Notes under the pieces: model-generated
Seen by the model: the letters and a program-made list of their open reading frames with translations, nothing else
Told to the model about the DNA's origin: nothing
The model's database searches: none
Shown: one piece after another, positions 56,565-64,000 of the stretch
Layout: every line of letters starts with the position of its first letter
How positions within the stretch are numbered: the first letter of the stretch is position 1
Assembly (NCBI RefSeq): GCF_004402215.1
Contig: NZ_SOEZ01000061.1
Coordinates: 1 to 64,000 of the forward strand
From: Cryobacterium tagatosivorans
GTDB lineage: Bacteria > Actinomycetota > Actinomycetes > Actinomycetales > Microbacteriaceae
DNA: 64,000 bases
Direction of reading: 5' to 3'
Made by a program: the position numbers and the translations under genes

Positions 56565-57106
56565 CTAGTGTTCGGGTCGGGCGAGCAGGTAACGCACGTG
56601 CGGCCGGAGCGGTGAGCCGACGGCGATCCTCGGATGCTCGAACTCGTCGGACAGGGTCATGCCGAGTCGCACCATGACTGCCCGGGACGGCGCGTTCAGC
56701 ACCGCGGTGATCGAGTTCACCTCGGCCTGCCGCAGCTCGTCGACGGCGAAGGCCAGCGCCGCCTTCGCTGCTTCCGTGGCATAGCCCTGCCCCCAGGCTT
56801 CGCGGGCGAGGCGCCAGCCCACCTCGATGCCGCCGGCGCCGGGGACGCCGCCCGGCATCGGCGCCAGGCCGGTGAAGCCGAGGAAGGCGCCCGAGCCGCG
56901 GTGCTCGAGAGCCCAGAGGCCATAGCCGCGGATGTCGAACGAGGCATCCGCTCGGGCGGCGAGCGCGTCGCTGTCGGCGCGGGAGAGAGAAGCGACGGGA
57001 AGTACCGCGTCACCTCGGGGTCGACGCCCATCACCGCGAACGGGGCCCGGTCCGCGCCCTGCCAGCGCCGGAGCAGCAGACGATCGGTGCGAACCTCATG
57101 GGACAT
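56565..57106 (-). pseudogene. GNAT (RimJ-like) acetyltransferase, frameshifted
   Basis: The N-terminal part reads MSHEVRTDRLLLRRWQGADR ending at VTRYFPSLLS. The rest lies in another frame: SRADSDALAARADASFD, LWALEHRGSGAFLGFTGLAP, GWRLAREAWGQGYATEAAKA and LNAPSRAVMVRLGM. The change falls in the CT-rich run at about 56981-56995 and is explained by one extra CT unit (or one missing base). Correcting it gives a normal full-length GNAT of about 180 residues. Confidence 0.82.
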
Positions 57107-57217
57107 CACTCCAGCCTACGACCCGGACCTGGCCCGCCGACTTTGCCGGTTCCGGTCGAGTTTGCCCGGCACACCCTGCAGGCTCGACCGCCACCGTCCA
57201 GGTCGGCGCGCGAGCGG

Positions 57218-57988
57218 TTACGCGGCGGCGAGTTCGCCGGCGAAGCGGACGGAGGCGAGCTGGCCGCCGAGCACAGCGAGGAGCACGCCGAGCTGGTCCG
57301 CGGGAGCGTCGGGGGCCTCCGGATGCCACTGCACCCCGGTGATCGGCTGAGTTACGTGTTCGAGGGCCTCGACGAGACCGTCCGGGGCGAGCGCGGCGGC
57401 CACGAGTCCGTCGCCGAGCCGGCCGACGCTCTGGTGGTGCGCGCTCTGCACCGAGATCTCGGCCCGGCCGAAGCTCTCGGCCAAACCGCTGCCGGCGAGC
57501 AGCGTGACGCCGTGAGCGGTGAGGATCCGGTCGATGGGGACACCGTCGGTGCGGTGGATGCCGTCGTCTTCGATGTGCTGCACGATCGATCCGCCGAGGG
57601 CGACGTTGATGATCTGCAGGCCCCGGCAGATGCCGAGCAGCGGGGTGCCCTGGGCAACGGCACGCTGCACGAGCGCGATCTGGCCGGCGTCAGCGACCTC
57701 GTAGTGGCGGGTTTCACCCTCGTAGCCGGTGGCCCCGCCGTAGAACCGGGGGGCGATGTCCTCGCCGCCGACGATCACGATGGCGTCGGCATCGATGGTG
57801 GCCGCGAGCAGCTCCGGCACCGAGACATCCGCCGCAGCGGTGCGCGTGACCTGCCAGCCGCCCTGCTCACCCTCGCCGGTCACGCGGGAGATCAGCGTCT
57901 GGACCTTGGCGTGGTACTCGCGCTGGTCCGGCCGGGATCCGGTCACCTCGACGACGGCCAGTCGGGGCAGGTCGGCCTGTGTGTTCAT
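57218..57988 (-). CDS. Class I glutamine amidotransferase-like hydrolase (PuuD / gamma-Glu-GABA hydrolase family)
   Basis: The 256-residue protein carries the Peptidase C26 triad: nucleophile Cys in LLGICRGLQIINVALGG near residue 115, His and Glu in GVQWHPEAPD near 222. IVIVGGEDIAPRFYGG near 77 is the oxyanion-side loop and NVALGGSIVQHI is typical of PuuD-type enzymes that cleave gamma-glutamyl amides. No puuA/B/C homologues are adjacent. ATG 57988 has GAGGCGAG upstream; ATG 58009 is the alternative. Confidence 0.87.
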   Translation of the reverse strand: MNTQADLPRLAVVEVTGSRPDQREYHAKVQTLISRVTGEGEQGGWQVTRTAAADVSVPELLAATIDADAIVIVGGEDIAPRFYGGATGYEGETRHYEVADAGQIALVQRAVAQGTPLLGICRGLQIINVALGGSIVQHIEDDGIHRTDGVPIDRILTAHGVTLLAGSGLAESFGRAEISVQSAHHQSVGRLGDGLVAAALAPDGLVEALEHVTQPITGVQWHPEAPDAPADQLGVLLAVLGGQLASVRFAGELAAA

Positions 57989-58158
57989 GCTCGCCTCGCT
58001 CCCGGTCATCCGTCGTTGTTACCAGTGTGGAGAAGACCGGCGGATGCCGCGAGTGCACCCGTAACAGGCCGCAACAGTTCCGGCCGGCCGGGCGCAGGGC
58101 ATCGCCAGGGACGCCGGCCAGGGCGCTGGCCAGGGGCGTCGGCCAGGGCGTCGGCCCG

Positions 58159-58512
58159 TCAGCGGCCCTGCACGACGCAGAACTCGTTGCCGGCGGGATC
58201 CTGCAGCACGCTCCACCGGGTGTTCCACTGGTCGTGGTCGTCGACCAGGGTCGCGCCGAGGCCGACCAGCCGGAGGACCTCCGCCTCCCGATCGTCGGCG
58301 ACGAAGTCGACGTGCATGCGGTTCTTGGCGACCTTCTTCTCCGGCACCTGGAAGAACAGCCAGCCCTGCTCCCCCGGCCCGCCCTCGGGGACGAACGCGG
58401 ACGCGGCATCCGCCCCCTCGTGCACCGGACGCCCGAGGACCTCGGACCAGAACACGGCGAGGCGGCCGGCATCAGCGCAGTCGACAACGATGTGGTGGAG
58501 CGCAAGAGTCAT
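58159..58512 (-). CDS. VOC family protein (glyoxalase-like)
   Basis: The 117-residue protein is a single vicinal-oxygen-chelate module pair: LALHHIVVDCADAGRLAVFW with the first metal His, RMHVDFVADDREAEV with the second, and VLQDPAGNEFCVVQ with the Glu. It belongs to the small glyoxalase_6 type, of unknown substrate. Between it and the next gene (58034-58158) the DNA contains imperfect GGCCAGGGCGT repeats and no gene. Confidence 0.88.
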   Translation of the reverse strand: MTLALHHIVVDCADAGRLAVFWSEVLGRPVHEGADAASAFVPEGGPGEQGWLFFQVPEKKVAKNRMHVDFVADDREAEVLRLVGLGATLVDDHDQWNTRWSVLQDPAGNEFCVVQGR

Positions 58513-58607
58513 GCAACGGATGCTACCGGCGCCGGTTCGCGCCGCGTCCCTAGACTCACCCGCGGCGCCGGCATATGGTGGGCGAGGAACGGCGCGGAGG
58601 TGGGCAC

Positions 58608-60722
58608 ATGCGGGCAGGGTGGACGATCGCGTCCGGACTGCTCCTGTCTGCGCTCGCGCTCTCGGCCCCCGGTGTCGCGCATGGTGTCGCGCACGTCGAA
58701 GACCCGGTCATCTTCGGCGCCAGCCACATCGTCGACCGGGTCGATGCTCTCGGCGATCGCGAAGCCGACGTGCAGGCGGCGCTGGACCGGCTCAACGAGG
58801 ACACCCAGACGGACCTGTTCGTCGTCTACGTGGCGAGCTTCACGGGTGCGGCCGATCGCGAGGCCTGGGCCGATGAAACCGCGGTCAAGAACGGTCTCGG
58901 CACCAATGACGCCCTCCTCGCCGTGGCCACGTCCGACCGTCAGTACCAGTTGTCGGTCGCGGCCGGCTTCCCGCTCACGGACGCGGAGTTGACCGAAATC
59001 CAAACCGTGGCCATCGAACCGGCCCTGCGCGAAAACGACTGGGCCGGCGCCGCCATCGGGGCCGCCGAGGGCCTCAGCGCAAGCATCACCGGCGCCCCCG
59101 TGCCGGCCCCCGTCGTCACCCCGGGCGAGGCGAACCCGGGCGGCGGAGGGTTCACCGGCATCTGGATCGTGCTCGTCATCCTGGTCGTGCTCGCCGCCGT
59201 CGTGCTCGTGCTCGTGCTCGCCCGCCGGCGCCGCGCCGTGCCCGCAGGCCGGGCAGCCCCGGGTGCCCCGCGGGCCGTGACGACCGCGCAACTCAAGCAG
59301 CGGGCCTCGAGCGAGCTGGTGCAAACGGACGACGCGATCAGGACGAGCGAGCAGGAACTCGGATTCGCCATCGCCCAGTACGGCGCCGAGGCGACCGGTG
59401 CGTTCCAGGCAGCGCTCGCCAGCGCCAAGGCGCAGCTGAGCCAGGCCTTCACCCTGCAGCAGCGACTCGACGACGCCGAACCCGACAGCGAGGAAGCGCG
59501 GCGGGCCTGGTATGGCGAGATCATCGCCCTGTGCGACAAGGCCAACGCGGCTCTCGACGACCAGGCCGCCGACTTCGACGAGCTGCGAAAGCTGGAGGAG
59601 CGGGCGCCGGATGCCGCGGCATCCGCCGGCAGGCAAATCGCCGGCGCCGACGCCCGGATCGACCAGGCCGAGGCATCCCTCGCCGCCCTGCGCGAGCGAT
59701 ACACCGACGACGCGATCGCGACCGTGGCCGACAACCCGCGCCAGGCGGACGAGCGGGTCACGTTCGCCACCAACGCGCTCACCGAAGCGAACGCCCGGCT
59801 GGCCGCCGGCGAGCCGAGCGCCGCCGCGGTCGGGATCCGGGCTGCCGAGGAGTCGGTCGACCAGGCCGTCCTGCTGCTCGATGCGGTCGACCGGCTCGGC
59901 GCCGACCTGGCGTCCGCGGCGCAGAGCGTGAACGGGGTGCTCCGGGAGCTCGACACCGACATCGTCCAGGCCCGCGCACTGCCGGCCGGGACCGGGGCTG
60001 CGGCCGACCTGCCCGGGGTCATTGCGAGCACGGAGCAGACGGTGGCCGAGGTGAAGGGGCACCTGGCCGCGGGGAAGATCAACCCGATCGAGCTGGTTCA
60101 ACGCCTGGAAACGGCCAACGAGCGGATGGACGCCGTACTGGCGGGCGTGCGCGACGCCCAGGCGCAGGCACAACGCGCCGAGGCCGCGCTCAGCCAGACC
60201 CTGTTGGCCGCGCGCAGCCAGGTTTCCGCCGCGGAGGACTTCATCACCGCCCGCCGCGGCGCCGTCGGAGCGGAGGCCCGCACCCGGCTCGCCGAGGCCG
60301 GGCGCCTCCTGGTGCACGCGGAATCGTCCCGGGCGGCGGACCCGGCCGGGTCGCTCGCCGCGGCCCAGCGCGCCAACGCCCTCGCCGCGGAGGCCATCTC
60401 GATGGCCAGGAACGACGTCGAGGGCTTCTCGGGCACCGGCGGCATGGGCGACATGTTCGGCGGCGGGCGAAGCGCCCGCGGCGGCGGCGGGCGAAGCGCC
60501 CGCGGCGGCGGCGACGGCAGCCTCGGAGCCGTGCTCGGCGGCATCCTGATCGGCTCGATCCTGAGCGGCGGCAGGGGCGGCGGGGGCGGCTTCGGCCGCT
60601 TCGGTGGCGGCGGCTTCGGCGGTGGCGGCGGCCGGCGCGGCGGTGGCGGCGGCTTCGGCATCCCGGGAGGTTTCGGCGGCAGCGGAACCCGCTCGAGACG
60701 CGGCGGCGGCGGTAGGTTCTAG
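58608..60722 (+). CDS. TPM-domain membrane protein with long coiled coil and Gly-rich tail
   Basis: The 704-residue protein has a signal peptide (RAGWTIASGLLLSALALSAP), an extracytoplasmic TPM domain (about 30-165; QAALDRLNEDTQTDLFVVYV, DALLAVATSDRQYQLSVA), one membrane helix (about 184-206) and a cytoplasmic coiled coil to about residue 590. A Gly/Arg/Phe tail follows, with a hydrophobic LGAVLGGILIGSILSGG. ATG 58608 has GGAGG upstream. Directly followed by a PspA-like gene, as in other actinobacteria, suggesting a membrane-stress module in which this protein senses outside and recruits PspA inside (inference). Confidence 0.87.
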   Translation: MRAGWTIASGLLLSALALSAPGVAHGVAHVEDPVIFGASHIVDRVDALGDREADVQAALDRLNEDTQTDLFVVYVASFTGAADREAWADETAVKNGLGTNDALLAVATSDRQYQLSVAAGFPLTDAELTEIQTVAIEPALRENDWAGAAIGAAEGLSASITGAPVPAPVVTPGEANPGGGGFTGIWIVLVILVVLAAVVLVLVLARRRRAVPAGRAAPGAPRAVTTAQLKQRASSELVQTDDAIRTSEQELGFAIAQYGAEATGAFQAALASAKAQLSQAFTLQQRLDDAEPDSEEARRAWYGEIIALCDKANAALDDQAADFDELRKLEERAPDAAASAGRQIAGADARIDQAEASLAALRERYTDDAIATVADNPRQADERVTFATNALTEANARLAAGEPSAAAVGIRAAEESVDQAVLLLDAVDRLGADLASAAQSVNGVLRELDTDIVQARALPAGTGAAADLPGVIASTEQTVAEVKGHLAAGKINPIELVQRLETANERMDAVLAGVRDAQAQAQRAEAALSQTLLAARSQVSAAEDFITARRGAVGAEARTRLAEAGRLLVHAESSRAADPAGSLAAAQRANALAAEAISMARNDVEGFSGTGGMGDMFGGGRSARGGGGRSARGGGDGSLGAVLGGILIGSILSGGRGGGGGFGRFGGGGFGGGGGRRGGGGGFGIPGGFGGSGTRSRRGGGGRF
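60459..60506. repeat. 24-bp tandem repeat in the Gly-rich tail
   Basis: A unit with core GGCGAAGCGCCCGCGGC occurs twice in a row (60459-60482, 60483-60506). Each encodes GGGRSARG. In frame. Confidence 0.85.
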
Positions 60723-60776
60723 CACCGACACTGGTTTTTGGCCCATAATCGCACCATTCCCCGAAAGGACATCGAC

Positions 60777-61508
60777 ATGACGAAACAGTCCATCTTTGGA
60801 CGCATCGCCCAGCTGGCGAAGGCGAACATCAACGCACTTCTCGACTCCGCGGAAGACCCGCAGCTGATGCTGGACCAGATGGTGCGCGACTACACCAACA
60901 GCATCGCCGACGCCGAGAGCGCCATCGCGGAGACGATCGGCAACCTGCGCCTGCTCGAAGACGACCACCGCGAGGATGTCGCCGCCGCCGGAGAGTGGGG
61001 CCGCAAGGCCCTCGCCGCCAGCCGCAAGGCGGACGAGCTGCGCGCGGCCGGCCAGGCGGCCGATGCCGACCGGTTCGACAACCTCGCCAAGGTCGCGCTC
61101 GGCCGGCAGCTGCAGTCGGAGAAGGAAGCGAAGACTGCCGAGCCGCAGATCGCGTCGCAGTCCCAGGTCGTCGACCAGCTCAAGTCCGGCCTCAACGCGA
61201 TGAAGGAGAAGCTGGGCCAGCTCTCCTCCAAGCGTGACGAACTGATCGCCCGGTCGAAGACCGCCCAGGCGCAGACGCAGGTCATGGATGCCATCAAGAG
61301 CATCGACATCATGGACCCGACCAGCGAGGTCAGCCGCTTCGAAGACAAGATCCGCCGGGAAGAGGCGCGTGTGCGCGGCGCCGGAGAATTGGCCGCGTCG
61401 AGCCTCGACGCCCAATTCGAGAGCCTGGAGGATCTCGGTGAACTGACCGAGGTCGATGCCCGGCTCGCCGAGCTCAAGGCCGGGCGCCCCACCTCGATCG
61501 AGCAGTAG
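60777..61508 (+). CDS. PspA/IM30 family protein (copy 2)
   Basis: The 243-residue protein has the canonical N-terminus MTKQSIFGRIAQLAKANINA, then EDPQLMLDQMVRDYTNSIAD, and heptad-rich helices to about residue 215, ending in an acidic stretch. This copy is closer to standard PspA than the one at 41384. AAAGGA is 8 nt before ATG 60777. It lies 54 bp after the TPM gene on the same strand. Confidence 0.92.
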   Translation: MTKQSIFGRIAQLAKANINALLDSAEDPQLMLDQMVRDYTNSIADAESAIAETIGNLRLLEDDHREDVAAAGEWGRKALAASRKADELRAAGQAADADRFDNLAKVALGRQLQSEKEAKTAEPQIASQSQVVDQLKSGLNAMKEKLGQLSSKRDELIARSKTAQAQTQVMDAIKSIDIMDPTSEVSRFEDKIRREEARVRGAGELAASSLDAQFESLEDLGELTEVDARLAELKAGRPTSIEQ

Positions 61509-61510
61509 CC

Positions 61511-61571
61511 CGCGAAACCGCAGTTGTGCGCGCTAAAACTCCGTTTTGGCGCGCACAACTGCGGTTTCGCG
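61511..61571. repeat. Palindromic intergenic repeat, family A copy 4
   Basis: Perfect 23-bp arms (61511-61533, 61549-61571) with a short centre that is itself palindromic (AAAAC/GTTTT). It starts 2 bp after the PspA-like stop. Confidence 0.93.
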
Positions 61572-61607
61572 TTGAGGGGGTGAGGTGCCGAGGGGCATAC
61601 TGAGGGC

Positions 61608-62441
61608 ATGTCTCCCACCTTCGTTGTCGTGCCCCAGTGGCAGGGTTCCATCTCTTCGCGCGCGATGCGCCTGGCCGACGGGGCGGACGCCATCCGAGGC
61701 GACCTGCCCGAGTCGGCGACGCGGACGGTGGACGTGCCCGTCGAGGCCGGAGACGCCCAGGACACGGGCATCCACCGATTCTCGACGCTCCTGATGGTGC
61801 GCGAACGGATGGATCTCACCCTCCGTTCCGTCTCCGACTGGGCACTCACGGTCGGAGGCGACTGCGGGGTGTCCCTCGCCGCCGTGGCGCATGCCGCCCG
61901 GCAGCACCCGAATGACCTCGCAATCGTCTGGCTCGACGCGCACGCGGCCCTGCACACGCCGGAAACGTCGCCGTCGGGCGCGTTCAACGGCATGGTGCTG
62001 CGGGCGATCGCCGGTGAGGGAACCGACGGGCTGGCCCTGTCCGGGGACAGCCGCGTCCCGCTGGAGCGGGTGGTCATTGCCGGCGCCCGGGACATCGACC
62101 AGGCGGAGGCGGACCTCATTGCCGAACGCGGGATCGTCACGCTTCCGGTGGAGGACCTCGGCTCCCCCGACGCGCTGGTCGCTGCCGTGCGCGCGACGGG
62201 TGCCGGCCACGTTTACCTGCACATCGACCTCGACGTGCTCGACCCGTCCGGGTTCGCCGGGCTCAACGACCTCTACCCGTTCGGGCTGGGCGTGGAGACC
62301 CTGACCGGGCTGATCACCGCGCTCCGCGCCGACTTCGGCCTCGCCGGGGTGACCATCGCGGGCTTCGCGCCGGCCTCGCCGGAGGACGCCACCGACGACC
62401 TGCCGAGCATCCTGCGCATCATCGGCGCCCTCACCCGCTGA
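61608..62441 (+). CDS. Arginase/agmatinase-fold protein with altered metal ligands
   Basis: The 277-residue protein has the ureohydrolase fold. Motif 1 reads VGGDCGVSLA (normally GGDHS), motif 2 reads IVWLDAHAALHTPETSPSGA (normally DAHxDxNTP), and motif 3 IDLDVLDPSGF is intact. Thus two of six expected manganese ligands are replaced: His by Cys in motif 1 and Asp by Ala in motif 2. Cys in motif 1 is known in some family branches; the second change is less usual. Ureohydrolase activity is therefore doubtful. A CATACT box 6 nt before ATG suggests a leaderless transcript. Confidence 0.82.
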   Translation: MSPTFVVVPQWQGSISSRAMRLADGADAIRGDLPESATRTVDVPVEAGDAQDTGIHRFSTLLMVRERMDLTLRSVSDWALTVGGDCGVSLAAVAHAARQHPNDLAIVWLDAHAALHTPETSPSGAFNGMVLRAIAGEGTDGLALSGDSRVPLERVVIAGARDIDQAEADLIAERGIVTLPVEDLGSPDALVAAVRATGAGHVYLHIDLDVLDPSGFAGLNDLYPFGLGVETLTGLITALRADFGLAGVTIAGFAPASPEDATDDLPSILRIIGALTR

Positions 62442-62503
62442 GCCGAGCCGAGCCGTAGCATGGGGACCGGCGCGTCGGCGCCGAGGGGACAGAGGAGGCT
62501 TCC

Positions 62504-63310
62504 GTGAGCGACCAGCAATCCGTGGCAGAGCAGCCGAGGATTATCACCGAGCGGCGCGGGCACGTGTTCCTGATCGGTTTCAACCGGCCGGAGAAGCGCA
62601 ACGCCGCCGACTTCGCGCTGCTGCAGCAGCTCGCCCTCGCCTACGGGGAGCTCGAGCGCGACCCGGAGCTGCGGGTCGGCCTCGTGCACGCGGTCGGCGA
62701 ACACTTCACGGCGGGGCTCGACCTCGCCGACGTCGGGCCACGGCTGGGCCCTGACGGCATCGACATCGTCCCGGAGGGCGGCATCAACCCGTGGCAGGTG
62801 GACGGCCGGTCGCTGTCCAAGCCCGTCGTGATGGCCGTGCAGGGCACCTGCCTCACCCTCGGCATCGAACTGATGCTGGCGAGCGACATCACGGTCGCCG
62901 CCGAATCGACGAGGTTCGGCCAGATCGAGGTGGCGCGGGGCATCCTGCCCTTCGGCGGAGCGACCATCCGGTTCCCGCGGGCTGCCGGCTGGGCCAACGC
63001 GATGCGCTGGATCCTCACCGGCGACATGTTCGACGCGGCGGAAGCCCACCGGATCGGCATCGTGCAGGAGGTCGTGCCGGACGGCACGCAGTTCGACCGC
63101 GCCCTCGAACTCGCCGAGCGCATCGCCGCCCAGGCCCCGCTGGCGGTGCAGGCGACGCTCGCGAACGCGCGCACGGCCGTGCGCGACGGGGATGCCGCGG
63201 CCGAGGCTGAGCTCCAGCCGGCGCTGGCGCGCCTGGCCGCGACCGAGGACGCCCGCATCGGCATCGCCGCGTTCCTCAGCCGCACGCCCGCCGAGTTCAT
63301 CGGCCGTTGA
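62504..63310 (+). CDS. Crotonase / enoyl-CoA hydratase family protein
   Basis: The 268-residue protein has the crotonase fold: IGFNRPEKRNAADF near residue 25, the first oxyanion strand HAVGEHFTAGLDLADV near 65 and the second GTCLTLGIELMLASDITVAA near 110. The hydratase catalytic glutamates are not evident (IEVARGILPFGGATIRFPRA carries one), so hydration versus another CoA reaction is open. The start is GTG 62504 with AGAGGAGG-like sequence upstream. The next gene follows after 13 bp. Confidence 0.88.
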   Translation: MSDQQSVAEQPRIITERRGHVFLIGFNRPEKRNAADFALLQQLALAYGELERDPELRVGLVHAVGEHFTAGLDLADVGPRLGPDGIDIVPEGGINPWQVDGRSLSKPVVMAVQGTCLTLGIELMLASDITVAAESTRFGQIEVARGILPFGGATIRFPRAAGWANAMRWILTGDMFDAAEAHRIGIVQEVVPDGTQFDRALELAERIAAQAPLAVQATLANARTAVRDGDAAAEAELQPALARLAATEDARIGIAAFLSRTPAEFIGR

Positions 63311-63323
63311 TCCGGGAGACTCC

Positions 63324-64000
63324 ATGACCACAGACACCTACGACCTGATCGTGATCGGCGGCGGGGTCGCCGCCGAGAACGTCGCCGACCGGGCCGCCGG
63401 CGCCGGCCTCTCCACGGTCCTGATCGAGAGCGAACTCGTCGGCGGGGAGTGCTCGTACTGGGCCTGCATGCCGTCCAAGGCCCTCATCCGCAGCGGCACG
63501 GCGCTCAGCGCCGCCCGGCGCGTCGGCGGGGCCGCCGAGGCCGTGACCGGAGCCCCGGATGCCCGCGCGGCGCTTCGGCGCCGGGACGCGATCGTGCACG
63601 ACTGGTCCGACGACTCGCAGGTGAAGTGGCTGGAGAGCACGGGCATCCGTCTCGTGCGCGGACACGGTCGCCTGTCCGGGGTGCGCGAGGTCACCGTCAC
63701 CGCCGACGACGGCACGACGAGGGTGCTCACCGCCCGGCACGCCGTGGCCGTGGGCACCGGATCTGCCGCCCTGCTGCCGGACATCCCCGGCCTGGCCGAC
63801 GTCTCCCCGTGGACGAGCCGTGAAGCCACCTCCGCGCGTCAGATCCCGGAGAGCCTGGCGATCCTCGGCGGCGGTGTCGTCGCCGTGGAGATGGCGACGG
63901 CCTATGCCGCGCTCGGGGCCGCGGTGACGGTCATCGCCCGGAGCACGCTCCTGCGCGGGCAGGAGCCGTTCGCCGGCGAGCTGGTGACCGCGGCCCTGCG
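63324..64000 (+). CDS. Pyridine nucleotide-disulfide oxidoreductase (dihydrolipoamide dehydrogenase-like), 3' truncated by window end
   Basis: The frame starts MTTDTYDLIVIGGGVAAENV with the FAD dinucleotide fold and has the redox disulfide GGECSYWACMPSKALIRSG (CxxxxC) near residues 43-48. The second dinucleotide fold, LAILGGGVVAVEMATAYAAL, is near 175. The window ends at about residue 225. Class I flavoprotein disulfide reductase; lipoamide, mercuric and mycothione reductases are all possible, and the C-terminal His-Glu pair cannot be seen. Confidence 0.88.
   Translation, partial: MTTDTYDLIVIGGGVAAENVADRAAGAGLSTVLIESELVGGECSYWACMPSKALIRSGTALSAARRVGGAAEAVTGAPDARAALRRRDAIVHDWSDDSQVKWLESTGIRLVRGHGRLSGVREVTVTADDGTTRVLTARHAVAVGTGSAALLPDIPGLADVSPWTSREATSARQIPESLAILGGGVVAVEMATAYAALGAAVTVIARSTLLRGQEPFAGELVTAAL

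Noticed and set aside
58509-61415. A 968-codon minus-strand open frame
   Set aside because: Antisense to the TPM and PspA-like genes; a by-product of high GC.

Overview
The window looks like a chromosomal segment of a high-GC actinobacterium, most likely family Microbacteriaceae. The inference rests on four things: GC-rich codon use; an atp operon in the order B-E-F-H-A-G-D-C with a short epsilon subunit lacking its C-terminal domain; a Rho factor with a very long Gln/Arg/Asp-rich insertion; and several genes whose start codon follows a TANNNT box by 6-7 nt, the pattern of leaderless transcripts. Species cannot be fixed from sequence alone.

Layout. 1-2500: the tail of an IS transposase, a carboxyethylornithine synthase-like dehydrogenase, and the DNA alkylation repair pair ogt-tag. 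2500-20100, mostly minus strand: rho, prfA, prmC, a Sua5-type tRNA modification gene, a WecA-like transferase, an AtpI-like membrane protein, atpBEFHAGDC and yaaA. This block is interrupted on the plus strand by cysK-cysE and a 2-oxoglutarate/Fe oxygenase. 20400-27900, minus strand: argS, a DUF2993 protein, lysA, hom, thrC and thrB, the last four joined by stop/start overlaps (aspartate-family amino acids). 28660-31530: tRNA-Arg(CCG) followed by a visibly less GC-rich, decayed accessory stretch holding an HsdR C-terminal fragment abutting a YciI remnant on the other strand. 31700-37400: a Ser/Thr kinase with GAF domain, DUF1990, a NYN-OST-HTH-like protein, a frameshifted ECF sigma factor with a membrane-protein partner, and a small lipoprotein. 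37700-40600: isocitrate lyase, a YefM-YoeB toxin-antitoxin pair and a DUF1801 protein. 40700-50700: a PspA-like operon, 5'-3' exonuclease, quinone-reductase-like MDR protein, EEP hydrolase, flavocytochrome reductase and a secreted serine protease. 50700-58500: an Acg-like nitroreductase homologue coupled to a PaaK-like protein that lacks its core, a frameshifted ABC-F ATPase, a frameshifted GNAT, a class I glutamine amidotransferase-like hydrolase and a VOC protein. 58600-64000: a TPM-domain membrane protein followed by a second PspA-like gene, an arginase-fold protein with altered metal ligands, a crotonase, and the start of a flavoprotein disulfide oxidoreductase.

Structures outside ordinary genes. 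Two families of long intergenic palindromes occur six times, each time within about 70 bp of a gene's 3' end; one copy supplies the last 12 codons of tag. A third motif is amplified in tandem inside the 3' end of lysA. Four genes (ECF sigma, PspA-partner membrane protein, ABC-F, GNAT) carry single small frameshifts that restore conserved sequence when corrected, so either the assembly has indel errors or the strain has several young pseudogenes. atpB appears to start at CTG.
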